Of a stretch of 64,000 bases of DNA, positions 52,376 to 62,125 are shown one piece after another (the stretch's first letter is position 1; every line of letters starts with the position of its first letter). The notes under the pieces are model-generated. The model was not told the origin of the DNA. It was given only the letters and a program-made list of their open reading frames with translations, and made no database searches. Source of the stretch: CAZCVI01 sp964502145 (lineage in GTDB: Bacteria > Acidobacteriota > Aminicenantia > UBA2199); the NCBI GenBank assembly GCA_964502145.1, contig CAZCVI010000001.1:248001-312000 (forward strand). The letters are read 5' to 3'. Both the position numbers and the translations under genes were made by a program.

Positions 52376-54235
52376 ATGAACAAATTTCTTGATTTTTATA
52401 TTAAAACAAAGTGGGACACAGAGGATGAAGGCCCTCTTAAAAAATTAGAGGCATGGAGCAAAGAATTCTGGAAGGTAGAAAAAATAAAATTACCTGCCAT
52501 TTTTGCCCAGAAGGGCTATGAAGATAAAGGTTTTGGACATACTGAGCGTATTATCGCCAACGTGTCCGATCTTCTGGACACGCACTTGAGGACGGTGGAT
52601 ACCTCTATCAATGATATGATGGGGGAAAACTTTAACTGGGAGGATATAAAAACAAAAATCGCGAATAAAAAAGAGATTTTTAACACTGAAAATGAAATAG
52701 TGACAAAAGTCGAAAATGATTATTTAAAAAATCTGAAACCCACTCTTATCCTTTTCTACTGTGCCGCCCATCTGCATGACATTGGAATGGAATTTGCCGG
52801 GATATATAAGGCACTTACCCCATTGATCAAAGCTGGGGGTGGCGGAGCTCTTCATGTTGGTGCGATTATCCATGATTATCATAATTACAGCACCTTCATC
52901 ATATTATTGGAACTATCCCATTTATTAAAATTGGATAAGAAAGGTAAGGAAACCCGCAATTTTGATTGGAGTAAAAATTCCGTTTACCTTGAACAATTAT
53001 TTCCAGACAAAACGGTCGAAAACGATCTAAATAAAAAACTGAAAGAATTAGCCGATATTCTTTTAGAAATTCATAAGCAACATTTTTTTCATTTAATCAA
53101 GAGAGATTTTTTTATTATCATAGCCATCCTATGCCTGCTCCACCAAAAAAATGAGAATGATTTTGTGAAAAGCATCATTCGTAAGTACAGTGATGGTACA
53201 TATCGGGAAACAGTTGAACGCTTGAACGGTTGGTTGGAATTTTTTAAGCGTGCTGACGAGTGGACAAAAACTACCAAGAAACACTTGCCGATTCCAGATG
53301 ATAAAAATTTTCCCGGATGGGAGCAAGTCGTATGGAGAGGAAAAGATGATAATCTGATTATAGACCTCCATCTGGTCGAGGCCCTTTTGCAATACGGGGA
53401 CAAAACAGAAATATCTATCGCCCGTTTAGCACGCGAAATAAAGTTGACTATTAATTCGCCAAATGAACCTGTTATACCATTGGAAAAATACTTGGAGGAT
53501 ATCCAATATGACAATCAGAAGGGTTATATTTGCAGTGAAATAGCGCGGCGAAAAATTTCCACATATGCACGGTTCCGGGCTTGCCGGTTTATTCCGGTTG
53601 CCTATGTCGAAGTTAGGAAAGATGATACAGACAAAAATAAAAAAATAGACATTTTTATTCATTACCTCCGTTTCAATGGCGATGAGAAAATTTTTAAACT
53701 GATACGGTTTCATAATGAAAAAGATTTTAATGAATTGGATTTTCTCAATTCATTGCAAATCCATCTTCCCATGATGCTGCGAATAGGAAGAAAAGATTCG
53801 GAGATTATTGCACCAATCATTGACCTCACCTTGCGTAGGATCGAACATGAATTTTTCACTCGTGAAGTTAAACTGAAAAATGAACTGGATGGGATGCATA
53901 AGATAAAACTAGAGGAGACACTTACGAAAGAAATTGACGAGAAACTGGTCAAGGCAATGACAGAGAATCATTTTTCTAATTCAATTCATGGTTTTATTCT
54001 GCTTTTCAAGCAAATTTATAAAGAAAAAAAGGCGGAAATTTATAGGGATGTTCGTTTCCCCTATACAAAGCTGAATCGCGATGCCATCCGTGAATTTTCC
54101 AAGGATGCTCTCAACCCTGAAGCCAGGAATAAATCACAAGGTACGAAAAAGGTCTTTGCCCAGACAGGGGACATGGTAATCCCCGCTAGCTTTGAAGTGA
54201 TGGCAATTCTTAATTTATTCCAAGAGGAGGTGTAA
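52376..54235 (+). CDS. HD-domain protein partnered with twin-KaiC protein
   Basis: 619 residues, cytoplasmic. The HD phosphohydrolase fold is suggested by H55 (GHTERII), the H134-D135 pair (AAHLHDIGME), H160 and H166 (ALHVG, IIHDYH) and H256 (LLHQKNEND): a full metal-ligand set, like HD-CE proteins paired with signalling NTPases in conflict systems. Residues 60-120 are an insert. The C-terminal 350 residues are helical and charged, with no recognised domain. It is followed by the giant KaiC-like gene after one base, so both are translationally coupled. AAGGAGAG precedes the ATG. Substrate could be a nucleotide or signal nucleotide; inferred only. Confidence 0.75.
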   Translation: MNKFLDFYIKTKWDTEDEGPLKKLEAWSKEFWKVEKIKLPAIFAQKGYEDKGFGHTERIIANVSDLLDTHLRTVDTSINDMMGENFNWEDIKTKIANKKEIFNTENEIVTKVENDYLKNLKPTLILFYCAAHLHDIGMEFAGIYKALTPLIKAGGGGALHVGAIIHDYHNYSTFIILLELSHLLKLDKKGKETRNFDWSKNSVYLEQLFPDKTVENDLNKKLKELADILLEIHKQHFFHLIKRDFFIIIAILCLLHQKNENDFVKSIIRKYSDGTYRETVERLNGWLEFFKRADEWTKTTKKHLPIPDDKNFPGWEQVVWRGKDDNLIIDLHLVEALLQYGDKTEISIARLAREIKLTINSPNEPVIPLEKYLEDIQYDNQKGYICSEIARRKISTYARFRACRFIPVAYVEVRKDDTDKNKKIDIFIHYLRFNGDEKIFKLIRFHNEKDFNELDFLNSLQIHLPMMLRIGRKDSEIIAPIIDLTLRRIEHEFFTREVKLKNELDGMHKIKLEETLTKEIDEKLVKAMTENHFSNSIHGFILLFKQIYKEKKAEIYRDVRFPYTKLNRDAIREFSKDALNPEARNKSQGTKKVFAQTGDMVIPASFEVMAILNLFQEEV

Positions 54236-54236
54236 T

Positions 54237-57200
54237 ATGAAGTACACGTTGAATGATATCGTTCACCATACTGGACTACCCGCTGATAAAGTAACGGAAA
54301 TTTGCAATTTCCTTATTACGGAAGGGTATTTGATCTATGAAAAGGACAACAATAAGTACCGGTTAACCGAAGACTCCGACCTTTTGGGAAATGTTAAAAA
54401 AATGTGGAAACAATGCAAGGATGACCATCTCTTTGAGCAAATGTCCTTCAAAATCGAGGATATTATTCAATTCGGTAAACCACTGGCCCTGGCGGAAAAG
54501 GGCCCCGATTCAAAGAGGGATGACATAGGGATACCCGGTATAAATTTTATTCTCGGGAACGTTGAAGATAAAACAGAGAAATCCGAGAAATCCGAGACTT
54601 TTTATACTCCCGGTATTCCCAGAGGGCATTGTGTATTGATTAAAGGTGCGCCAGGCACAGGAAAAACCACCCTGGGAATGCAAATTGCCCTTCATTTAAA
54701 AGATCGTAGATCCCGTTTTCTGACTTTTGAAGAAGATGTGAATCAATTGGTGGAAGACTTTGATCCTTATCTTCATCATGACGATAAGAAGAAAAAAAGC
54801 AAAAAGGATGGAAGGCCGGAAAGTCCTGATGCGGAAAAATACCAAAAGGGCTGGCGTAAAAAGGATATAAGGGCAGTCACTCGATCATTAATCAAAATTC
54901 GTACACCCCAGGCCTGGGAAAACCCGGATGGGGTTATGGCTGAATTAATTTCGATATTGGATTCCGAATTACCCCATTTGGTGGTGATTGATTCCATTAG
55001 TCGTTTCCGTGATCTGGGGGGTGATGAAAAAGCGCGGATGGTTTTAGGACGATTGATCCGCAGTCTGAAATGCCGCCGGATTACCGCTATCTTCCTGGCA
55101 GAAGATCGCGCGGATAAACATCCTTTTGAAGATTACGATGTCGACGGTGTGATGCAACTGGGTTGGGCTGGCGATACCATTACACTCTCTGTAAGAAAGT
55201 TGAGAGGGTTAAAAGATTTTAAAGGTCCTCATTCAGCAGCATTAATGAGTGTGGATGATTTCGAAGGCGACAAAAACTCCCAACACTTGCTAATCTCCGA
55301 TCAAAAGGTGGAGAAAATAGAAGAGGAAGAAGAAAAGAAAAGGGAAAATAAAGAACAAAATGCACCACATCATGAAAAGAAAGGTAATTCCTTAAAGCCT
55401 TTTTTAACTGTGGGATTCAATGTCTTTCCTGAAATATCGGTTTATAAAGATATTTCGGCTAATTCAAATGGTGACTCTAAAAAGGAGGATAAAAAACCTG
55501 AATACATTGAAACTGGTACCAAGGGCTTAGACGATTTACTACCCGCCACAGACCGAGAAAAAGGGTTTAAAAAGAAGGAAACGATTCTTCTTGTAGGCAG
55601 CGCAGGCGCTGGTAAAACGCTCCTGGCTCTGAACTTTATGCTGGCTGGATTTGACCCTGAAAAAAAAGGAGAAGATAAGGACCCTAAAAAAGGAGAAAAG
55701 ACACTCTGGCTGAATTTTGAAGGGGATAAAAAGACATTGGAATTTGCCGTATCCGGTTTTGATGAACCATACAAAGGTCTTATCAAAAATATGTTGGATT
55801 CATCAGAAAACCCTCCCACAGATTGGGAAGCCCCCCGTTTTGATTTTGTCGACTTTCCTCCAATAAACCTGGATTTGAATAAAATTGTTTTCACCTTGGA
55901 AGCTATTTATAGGACTTATGGAATCGACCGCCTAGTGATTGATTCCATTACCGAATTGGAACGGGCCAAAGGGGAAGGGCAGACGGAAGTAAAAGTATTT
56001 CTCGCCGGTTTAATCCAATTCCTCCGGGAAAGGAAAATCACCACTCTTTTTGTATGCCGTTCCGATGCCTTTTTCCACTCTATTGATAAAATCGAAGAGC
56101 AAGTGGCATCGTTGGTTGATTTAATTATTTGTATCCGCAGTTTTGATATTCACAACCAGATACAGAAAGGCATCTATATACAGAAAGCCAGGGGACGTCG
56201 GCATAATTCCAAGATTATGCGCTTAAATATTGATTCCAAAAGCGGCATGTCGGTGGAAGACAGTGGTTGGGACTTGGAAAATCTTTTAGCTGGTGATTCC
56301 CGCACCATAGATAAACCCAAGGTGTTTTTCAAATTGTTTTATGAAAACCCGGCGGAAACCTATATCAACCAAAGTATTATTGATGACTTCGATAAAAAAC
56401 GTTACCCTGGTACAGACCCATCATTTTCCCTGGTCAAGAAACCCAGTATATACACTGAATTTTGGTCATTTAAAGGACAATACAGTGCTGGACATGCCAA
56501 TACCCGGGTGTTAAGTATCCCCGATCATGTGATTTCTGCTTTTCGGGACAACAATCGACTGCAAGAGCTTGAAAAATATGTAAAGAGTGAAGTGATACAA
56601 AATATAAAAAGTGAGAAACCCATAAAATACCAGGTCTCTAAAAAAAAAATAGAGCTGGATGAAGAGAATCAATTTTTAAGTGATAATGAAAATTCAAATG
56701 AAAAAAAAGATATAATAATTGACGCTGTTCCTTGTTATCGGGATTATGGCGTAATGGTTCTTAGATGTGCAGACAAAGAGTATCTTGGGTGCGTAGAAAA
56801 AAAACAGAAGGAAAAAGAGATAGATCACCCTTTCCCAAAGAGTCTGAATGAAAAAAAGCAAATCCCTTTCGAAAAGGCATTATCGGAAAATAACGCATGG
56901 AAAGCATTAAATAAATTCCTTACGGATTGTGCCAAATCGATTGATACAAGCAAACCCTACTCGAAAACTTCAATTGAACCCACCAGTTGGATAAAAGGTC
57001 GTCAGCTATCAGAAATTTATTTATGGGAAAATTTATTGGAATTACTTAAAAATCCAGAAGAATTTAAAAAAAATGAAAACAAAGAGGATGTCATTTTTGT
57101 AGATGCTTGTGGGCAAGAAATATTTCCCTTTGCTTTTCCACCCTTAGATCAAAAATCTGAATTTGTTGCTTTTTTTATGGAACTATTGTGGAGTTACGGC

Positions 57201-59213
57201 GGCGATATCTATAAACCCAATTTATTGTTATATCCATTTTTAACTTTTCATAAGGAGGAAAAAACTGACGATTTAATCCGTGAATCTTCTATTATTGAAT
57301 TCCTCGGCTATTATCAAGGTAATAAAGGTAGCATCGAAGAAAAAAAGAACCTTATTTTAAGCGCACTAAGAAAAAAAAAAAGAGTTGAACTGAATGATAA
57401 TGATGAGGAATTTACATTCATACAAAGGTTTGAAGAGCGCTTTCGTACTTATGGTTTTGAATCCCGGAATATTAAGATTAGAGAGTTTAAAGACTGGATT
57501 TGTGATAATTTGGATCCAGACAATAAGGCAACCAATAGTATTACCGAGATAGATAGCTCAGTTTTACGACTCAGGGGGTTGACTTTTAAAAAAGCCATCA
57601 AATTAATGTTGGATTTAGTTTTTCTTGCGGGTGTAAAAAATCCTATCGATGGAGAGTTTCGGCATAACGCCTTTTTTTCACGTAACTGGTATAGCCGTGT
57701 TGCCTTCCTCAAACAGGATAGATGTAATCATTGCCATAAATATGAAACAAAATATTGCTCCATGTATAAGACTGAATCATCAGACACCGGTTCAACGATA
57801 GATGGAGTAGAACTCTGTGGCAACTGTAAGAAGGATAAATCTATATACCCAAAAATCGATGAAACACATTCTTTACTTCCATTACCCCTTGCGGAAGTAG
57901 AAATAGGAATAGAAGAAGAAAATCTTTCAGGTAGTTCTCGATGCTACCGGAGTGTTACCTGCATGACTTATTGGTCATTAGTGATGTTAAATAATGCCCT
58001 TTCCCCAGAAATTGGCGGAAACTTTATCGAATCTATAAACGCCCCTGAATATTATGAAGAGCGTTTGAAGTATCGGTTGGGCATGCCAGTAATGAACTGG
58101 CAAGTCAAGAAGGAAAAATTTTACCAATTCCATAAGGAATCCTATTCTATCTTCCACAAAATTGTTGAAAATTACGAGAAGTCCCATGAATTGGGAAATA
58201 AAATAACTGAAATAGCTAAAAAACACCTGGACTTACTAGTCGTTAAAGATAAAAAGGAAGAGGAAAAAGAAAAAGAAAAAAAATTGGCAGAAGATAAATT
58301 GTTAGAAGAAATGAAGGGATTAATTAAAAAAGAGTGGATTTTTGTGAACAGGGAATTTTTTCAATTTATTGGCAACGATGAAGTGAAAAAATACCTCACA
58401 GAATTATCCAAAGAGAACAGCGATAATATTCCATTATGGAATAACAATTTGTTCTATCCCAAAGTTCGCCAGTCCAGAACTGCTTTCTATCAGATAGAGC
58501 AAGCGCTCCATTTTCAACTGCGCTTGTTATTCATGAAAGACCCTGGGGTGATTGCCAAGAAACTTTATCAGGACAATACTGAAACCCAAAAGGAAGAAAA
58601 AGATGCGGGTAGTTCCTCCCCGAAAAAGAAATACCAATCCATCTATGAAAGAATCGAGACTATTTACGATTTCCCAAAAAATATTGCAAAAATTTGTATA
58701 GCTGACCTTGAATTTACATCCCGTGATGCTGATGCGATCTTTGAAGAAATCAAAAAGGAATTCAGCGCTCATGTGGCTGCCAAGTTTCCGCTGGAAAATC
58801 TTTTAAAAGACATCAAACGGGAAACTATCCTCTGTGTGGCTGAGAAGTTGCCGATGGAAGTCTTTATAAAAAAAATTGAACGGAAATACTCTCACCATGT
58901 GGCTGCCAAGTGGTGGATAATAAATATTTTAAAAAATTTCAACTGGACATCTTATTTTAAAAAGACTTCCCAGCCTCAGACAGAAGAGCTTTTAGAAAAT
59001 ATTGAACAAGAATTCCGCGCCCATGCGGCTTCCAAATTGCAGATGGATAGTTTTTTTAATACTACTGAACGGAAATCACTGCTCAGTAAAGTTATTGAGT
59101 CGTTGATGGAATCGCTTTTAGACGACATTGAACGGGAGTTCCGCACCCATGTGGTGTTCGAGTTGCTGACCTACTTCTTCTTGCAACACCAGCGAGGTGC
59201 AGATAAAGAATAA
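54237..59213 (+). CDS. Giant twin-KaiC ATPase (1658 residues)
   Basis: Order of parts: winged-helix-like start (1-50). KaiC-like RecA domain 1 (about 85-355) has Walker A GAPGTGKT (137-144), catalytic EE (165-166), Walker B LVVIDS (248-253) and a KLRG motif. A Lys/Glu linker follows. Domain 2 (about 425-685) has Walker A GSAGAGKT (454-461), Walker B RLVIDS (565-570) and KARG, but the second catalytic Glu is Gly (LNFEGD). Residues 700-1150 are unrecognised; 826-843 faintly recall a solute-binding motif. A zinc ribbon follows (C1163, C1166, C1174, C1194, C1197). The C-terminus (about 1500-1645) has degenerate EF-x-x-H-V-A-x-K repeats. GAGGAGG precedes the ATG. Confidence 0.85.
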   Translation: MKYTLNDIVHHTGLPADKVTEICNFLITEGYLIYEKDNNKYRLTEDSDLLGNVKKMWKQCKDDHLFEQMSFKIEDIIQFGKPLALAEKGPDSKRDDIGIPGINFILGNVEDKTEKSEKSETFYTPGIPRGHCVLIKGAPGTGKTTLGMQIALHLKDRRSRFLTFEEDVNQLVEDFDPYLHHDDKKKKSKKDGRPESPDAEKYQKGWRKKDIRAVTRSLIKIRTPQAWENPDGVMAELISILDSELPHLVVIDSISRFRDLGGDEKARMVLGRLIRSLKCRRITAIFLAEDRADKHPFEDYDVDGVMQLGWAGDTITLSVRKLRGLKDFKGPHSAALMSVDDFEGDKNSQHLLISDQKVEKIEEEEEKKRENKEQNAPHHEKKGNSLKPFLTVGFNVFPEISVYKDISANSNGDSKKEDKKPEYIETGTKGLDDLLPATDREKGFKKKETILLVGSAGAGKTLLALNFMLAGFDPEKKGEDKDPKKGEKTLWLNFEGDKKTLEFAVSGFDEPYKGLIKNMLDSSENPPTDWEAPRFDFVDFPPINLDLNKIVFTLEAIYRTYGIDRLVIDSITELERAKGEGQTEVKVFLAGLIQFLRERKITTLFVCRSDAFFHSIDKIEEQVASLVDLIICIRSFDIHNQIQKGIYIQKARGRRHNSKIMRLNIDSKSGMSVEDSGWDLENLLAGDSRTIDKPKVFFKLFYENPAETYINQSIIDDFDKKRYPGTDPSFSLVKKPSIYTEFWSFKGQYSAGHANTRVLSIPDHVISAFRDNNRLQELEKYVKSEVIQNIKSEKPIKYQVSKKKIELDEENQFLSDNENSNEKKDIIIDAVPCYRDYGVMVLRCADKEYLGCVEKKQKEKEIDHPFPKSLNEKKQIPFEKALSENNAWKALNKFLTDCAKSIDTSKPYSKTSIEPTSWIKGRQLSEIYLWENLLELLKNPEEFKKNENKEDVIFVDACGQEIFPFAFPPLDQKSEFVAFFMELLWSYGGDIYKPNLLLYPFLTFHKEEKTDDLIRESSIIEFLGYYQGNKGSIEEKKNLILSALRKKKRVELNDNDEEFTFIQRFEERFRTYGFESRNIKIREFKDWICDNLDPDNKATNSITEIDSSVLRLRGLTFKKAIKLMLDLVFLAGVKNPIDGEFRHNAFFSRNWYSRVAFLKQDRCNHCHKYETKYCSMYKTESSDTGSTIDGVELCGNCKKDKSIYPKIDETHSLLPLPLAEVEIGIEEENLSGSSRCYRSVTCMTYWSLVMLNNALSPEIGGNFIESINAPEYYEERLKYRLGMPVMNWQVKKEKFYQFHKESYSIFHKIVENYEKSHELGNKITEIAKKHLDLLVVKDKKEEEKEKEKKLAEDKLLEEMKGLIKKEWIFVNREFFQFIGNDEVKKYLTELSKENSDNIPLWNNNLFYPKVRQSRTAFYQIEQALHFQLRLLFMKDPGVIAKKLYQDNTETQKEEKDAGSSSPKKKYQSIYERIETIYDFPKNIAKICIADLEFTSRDADAIFEEIKKEFSAHVAAKFPLENLLKDIKRETILCVAEKLPMEVFIKKIERKYSHHVAAKWWIINILKNFNWTSYFKKTSQPQTEELLENIEQEFRAHAASKLQMDSFFNTTERKSLLSKVIESLMESLLDDIEREFRTHVVFELLTYFFLQHQRGADKE

Positions 59214-59299
59214 TTGCAGCTTCATCTTGCTCTAATTTTTCTATACTTCAAGGAGAAAGGCCACCGCCTGCCTTCCTTTATAGGGCAACTTGCAGAGGG

Positions 59300-59492
59300 C
59301 TACTGGCTATCTTGTTCGGGTGAGATGATTTCTTTGATAAAGTCGTATTTTCTAAAATCTTTTCTGTTCAGGGTGACAATCGCTTCAATCCCAAAAGAGT
59401 TCATGGAAAAATATCTGGACTGAAGATTTATGGAAAGGACTATTGAGGTCATTTATATATATTAAGATGTTGGTGTCAATATAGTACATCAT
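59300..59492 (-). pseudogene. Remnant of a PIN-domain toxin
   Basis: From ATG 59492 the frame reads MMYYIDTNILIYINDLNSPF, a PIN start with the catalytic Asp, but stops at 59385. A second frame to 59300 reads GIEAIVTLNRKDFRKYDFIK, a PIN end. The middle (about 60 residues with further catalytic acids) is missing and the frame is shifted. It overlaps the antitoxin stop (TAATG), the normal arrangement. Confidence 0.75.
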
Positions 59493-59734
59493 TAAGGAAG
59501 AAATCGATCACGTGCATCTTCACGGCTAATGATTGGATTGTATAGCCCCAATCGAGAATTCTGACTGACAGCCTTTAATCGTTCAATGGCTTGCAACCGT
59601 TTTTGCTCCAGGTGATCACCTACAGGTTCGATCTTAATTCTTACTCTTTCACCAGGATAGAGTCTACTCTTAATGTTTTTAGCCAACTTGACCTCACAAT
59701 CCTGTGTTACCTCGGCAACGCAAACCAACTGCAT
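59492..59734 (-). CDS. AbrB/MazE-like antitoxin, orphaned
   Basis: 80 residues. The first half has a beta-rich pattern (VCVAEVTQDCEVKLAKNIKSRLYPGERVRIKI) like the swapped-hairpin DNA-binding domain of AbrB/VapB antitoxins; the second half is helical and would bind a toxin. Its toxin partner immediately downstream is a decayed PIN gene. Starts at ATG 59734 after a GGTGGTG site. Confidence 0.65.
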   Translation of the reverse strand: MQLVCVAEVTQDCEVKLAKNIKSRLYPGERVRIKIEPVGDHLEQKRLQAIERLKAVSQNSRLGLYNPIISREDARDRFLP

Positions 59735-59832
59735 ATTTCACCACCTGTTGTTCTTTTCTCTACTATTAAGGTAGTACACTTATTCTGATTTGTCAATAGA
59801 ATTATAATTATCAGGTAATTTATTTATCTAGC

Positions 59833-59946
59833 TCCTATCCTTTGGCGACGATATATTTGGCTTTGACTTCTTCCAGTTCTTCCCAGCGTAAATAGGCGGT
59901 GACTAACTGGCTTCTTACCTTCTTATAAGAAACGTACCCGAAATCG
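59833..59946 (-). pseudogene. C-terminal gene fragment
   Basis: A 37-codon open stretch (HDFGYVSYKKVRSQLVTAYL then RWEELEEVKAKYIVAKG, stop at 59833) looks like the end of a real protein, with no start. It abuts a hairpin element at 59964. Parent family not recognised. Confidence 0.4.
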
Positions 59947-59963
59947 TGTTTTCACCGCTTATT

Positions 59964-60012
59964 AATGCGCCAGGATGGCGCGTCTACGTAGACGCGACAT
60001 CCTTGTCGCATT
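59964..60012. repeat. GTAGAC/GCGCATT hairpin element, copy 2
   Basis: AATGCG...GGATG...CGCGTCTAC and its near-perfect inverse meet at GTAGAC, about 24-bp arms with no loop. It resembles the element at 29489-29563 and ends 4 bases before the DUF72 stop, so it may serve as that gene's terminator. Confidence 0.75.
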
Positions 60013-60015
60013 ATT

Positions 60016-60888
60016 TTATTCAACTGTTTCCAAGAGCATCTCTTGGATTTTGCGGATGGTCAAGGGGGCGGAACCTTCATAATGATTGTTAATATTTAAA
60101 AACACCATCACGTTCTTGGCTTCCAGTGCCTTGAGAATCTGCACGATATCGGGCAATTCGTTGTCCCGGTTATCCACGATTTTATTCCACTTGTTCCCAG
60201 CCCGCTCCTCAATGCCAGGACGATCTGTTCCCATTAAACGAATCACGGCAAGATCACGGATAAACGCGGCATACTTCTGATAGATTTCCTTGATGAGCGG
60301 CATATAATAACCCTGTACAAAAACATGGGCTAAATGGAAACGATTTAAAAAAGCAAAATAAGTCTCATTTAAATAATTGGGATTGCGCAATTCCACGGCA
60401 TACGTATAGCCGGGCGGGCAGGTTTCGAGGAACTCGCCGAAACGTTGTAAAAATTGCGCCTGCGAAACCATCTTCTGCCGATTCAAATACTCAAACTGAA
60501 ACATCAATACTCCGGTTCGTTCGCGCAAGGGTGCAATCGTTTCTATGAACCGCTGCATCAAAGACTTGGAAAAAAAATGGGGATTAACTTCCATCGGCGT
60601 ACCCTTGGGTTTGCCGTGAGTATAAAAATGGGTTAAGGTAATACTGTTGGGGATTTTGATAGTAAACTTAAAATCCGATGGTACAGCTTGTAAATACTCT
60701 GTCACGGTTTTTTCTTCGGGCATTTTTACCTTGTCCACTCCAAACAATGACCAGAACCACTGGTCTACCTCCACAGTATCAAAATGCCTGGCATATTGGG
60801 GCAAAAAATCATATTTCTCCCCTTCGGGATACACAATCCCTTCCCACGAATCATACTTCCAACTACACGTTCCGATATGTATGGACAT
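60016..60888 (-). CDS. DUF72 (YecE family) protein
   Basis: 290 residues, TIM-barrel-like. MSIHIGTCSWKYDSWEGIVY at the start and FDTVEVDQWFWSLF, then FTIKIPNSITLTHFY, LMFQFEYLNR and YAVELRNPNYL match the YecE/DUF72 family. Function unknown; sometimes considered nuclease-like. I start at 60888, with GAGGT upstream; a 62-codon longer frame upstream is not conserved-looking and reaches a repeat region. Confidence 0.9.
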   Translation of the reverse strand: MSIHIGTCSWKYDSWEGIVYPEGEKYDFLPQYARHFDTVEVDQWFWSLFGVDKVKMPEEKTVTEYLQAVPSDFKFTIKIPNSITLTHFYTHGKPKGTPMEVNPHFFSKSLMQRFIETIAPLRERTGVLMFQFEYLNRQKMVSQAQFLQRFGEFLETCPPGYTYAVELRNPNYLNETYFAFLNRFHLAHVFVQGYYMPLIKEIYQKYAAFIRDLAVIRLMGTDRPGIEERAGNKWNKIVDNRDNELPDIVQILKALEAKNVMVFLNINNHYEGSAPLTIRKIQEMLLETVE

Positions 60889-61072
60889 TGTTACCTCACG
60901 AAAACAAAACCCTATTTTACCAGTCCATGATTTTGGAGTCAATAGAAAAAAACAGAGCTTGTAGAAAGAATCGCAGCACTTGAGAAAAAAAAGTGACCCA
61001 CGAATGAATAAAAGAGAAAGGCTGTTTAATTGTTCTAAGTGAGTACTTCCAAGGCAATTGCTTACGGTGTGC

Positions 61073-61125
61073 ATGGGTAATAATGGGAATTATGGGAGTT
61101 ATGGGAAGTATGGGAATTATGGGAT
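61073..61125. repeat. Family A single arm
   Basis: TGGGTAATAATGGGAATTAT and four more 9-bp units, with no inverted partner following. Confidence 0.75.
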
Positions 61126-61203
61126 TTTTTACGGAGGGCGTTCAAAAATAATTTTATTGCAATAGCAACAGGATTTGGCTTGCAAATTAAACCGGTGGGT
61201 ACT

Positions 61204-61468
61204 ATTTCCAATGAATTCATTGAAAAACCAACCGTGGCGTTCAATTTCCAATGAATTCACAGAAAAACCAACCGTATCGTTCAATTTCCAATGAATTCAC
61301 AGAAAAACCAACCGTATCATTCAATTTCCAATGAATTCACAGAAAAACCAACCGTATCGTTCAATTTCCAATGAATTCGTTGAAAAACCAACCGTATCAT
61401 TCAATTTCCAATGAATTCGTTGAAAAACCAACCGTAGCGTTCAATTTCCAATGAATTCATTGGAAATT
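61204..61468. repeat. 40-bp minisatellite, seven copies
   Basis: Units begin at 61204, 61244, 61284, 61324, 61364, 61404 and 61444 with an exact 40-bp period; the core is TTTCCAATGAATTC and the second half GAAAAACCAACCGT. Copies differ mainly at 4-7 positions. The last partial copy completes a 26-bp perfect palindrome (61443-61468) centred on GAATTC. Confidence 0.95.
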
Positions 61469-62070
61469 CTACAAAAAGGGTGGAAATCCAAACTTGAACT
61501 ATCGTTTTTTCACCCCACGCTTGAAAAATCAACAAATTGGCTGGAATGCGTATGCGATGAGACAAATATTAACCAATAATGTGAAAATTTTCCGAATGGG
61601 AATTAGCGTGAAGAAATTTTTATCCACTGATTACTCAGATTAAAATGATTAGACAGATTAAAAAAAGTTTTTTATCTCTTTTCTTTCCTCTTAGGTGATA
61701 TTAAACAATCGTTCCAATATAGCTGTCTTGTTCATTTTGCGACAGGCCAAAATGGACGTGCTCCGGGATATTTCTTTTTTAATGTTGTTAATCCAGGAAA
61801 TAAAATCACCTGCCAGAAATGAGTTGCTTGGGGACGCAGGTCTCCTCGCCTGAAACGTGGCACATATGGATCGAAGAAGTTAGGAGGCGATGAAGTCAGG
61901 TGGGAAAAAATCAATTATGGGCATCGTTGCAACGCAGCCTGAAAATCGGCAAAAAACGCGGGTTTCCTGGATATGGGGAAGTGGAAAAGTATATGCAAAG
62001 AATCAAAAGTGGGAAGTAGGGAAAAGAGGGATGAAGAGGCAAACATAGAGACCTCGGAAATATTTTAAAT
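61469..62070. other. Spacer with one family D stretch
   Basis: About 600 bases without a gene. 61620-61665 holds D-type units (CAGATTAAAATGATTAGACA). Elsewhere I see nothing: short open frames here lack ribosome sites and recognisable protein features. Confidence 0.5.
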
Positions 62071-62099
62071 TTGAATTGATTTTTTATACATTTTATTAT
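62071..62099 (+). promoter_or_regulatory. Promoter of the toxin-antitoxin pair
   Basis: TTGAAT (62071-62076), 17-bp spacer, TATTAT (62094-62099). Confidence 0.55.
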
Positions 62100-62125
62100 A
62101 TATTTATATATGAGAGGAGTTAAAA

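Noticed and set aside
59214..59423. 69-codon plus-strand frame after the KaiC gene
   Set aside because: It is antisense to the PIN toxin remnant, which explains the sequence better.
60889..61074. 62-codon N-terminal extension of the DUF72 gene
   Set aside because: There is no ribosome site, and the family begins at the MSIHIGTCSW methionine preceded by GAGGT.
61204..61468. CRISPR array
   Set aside because: The whole 40-bp unit repeats; there are no unique spacers and no cas genes.
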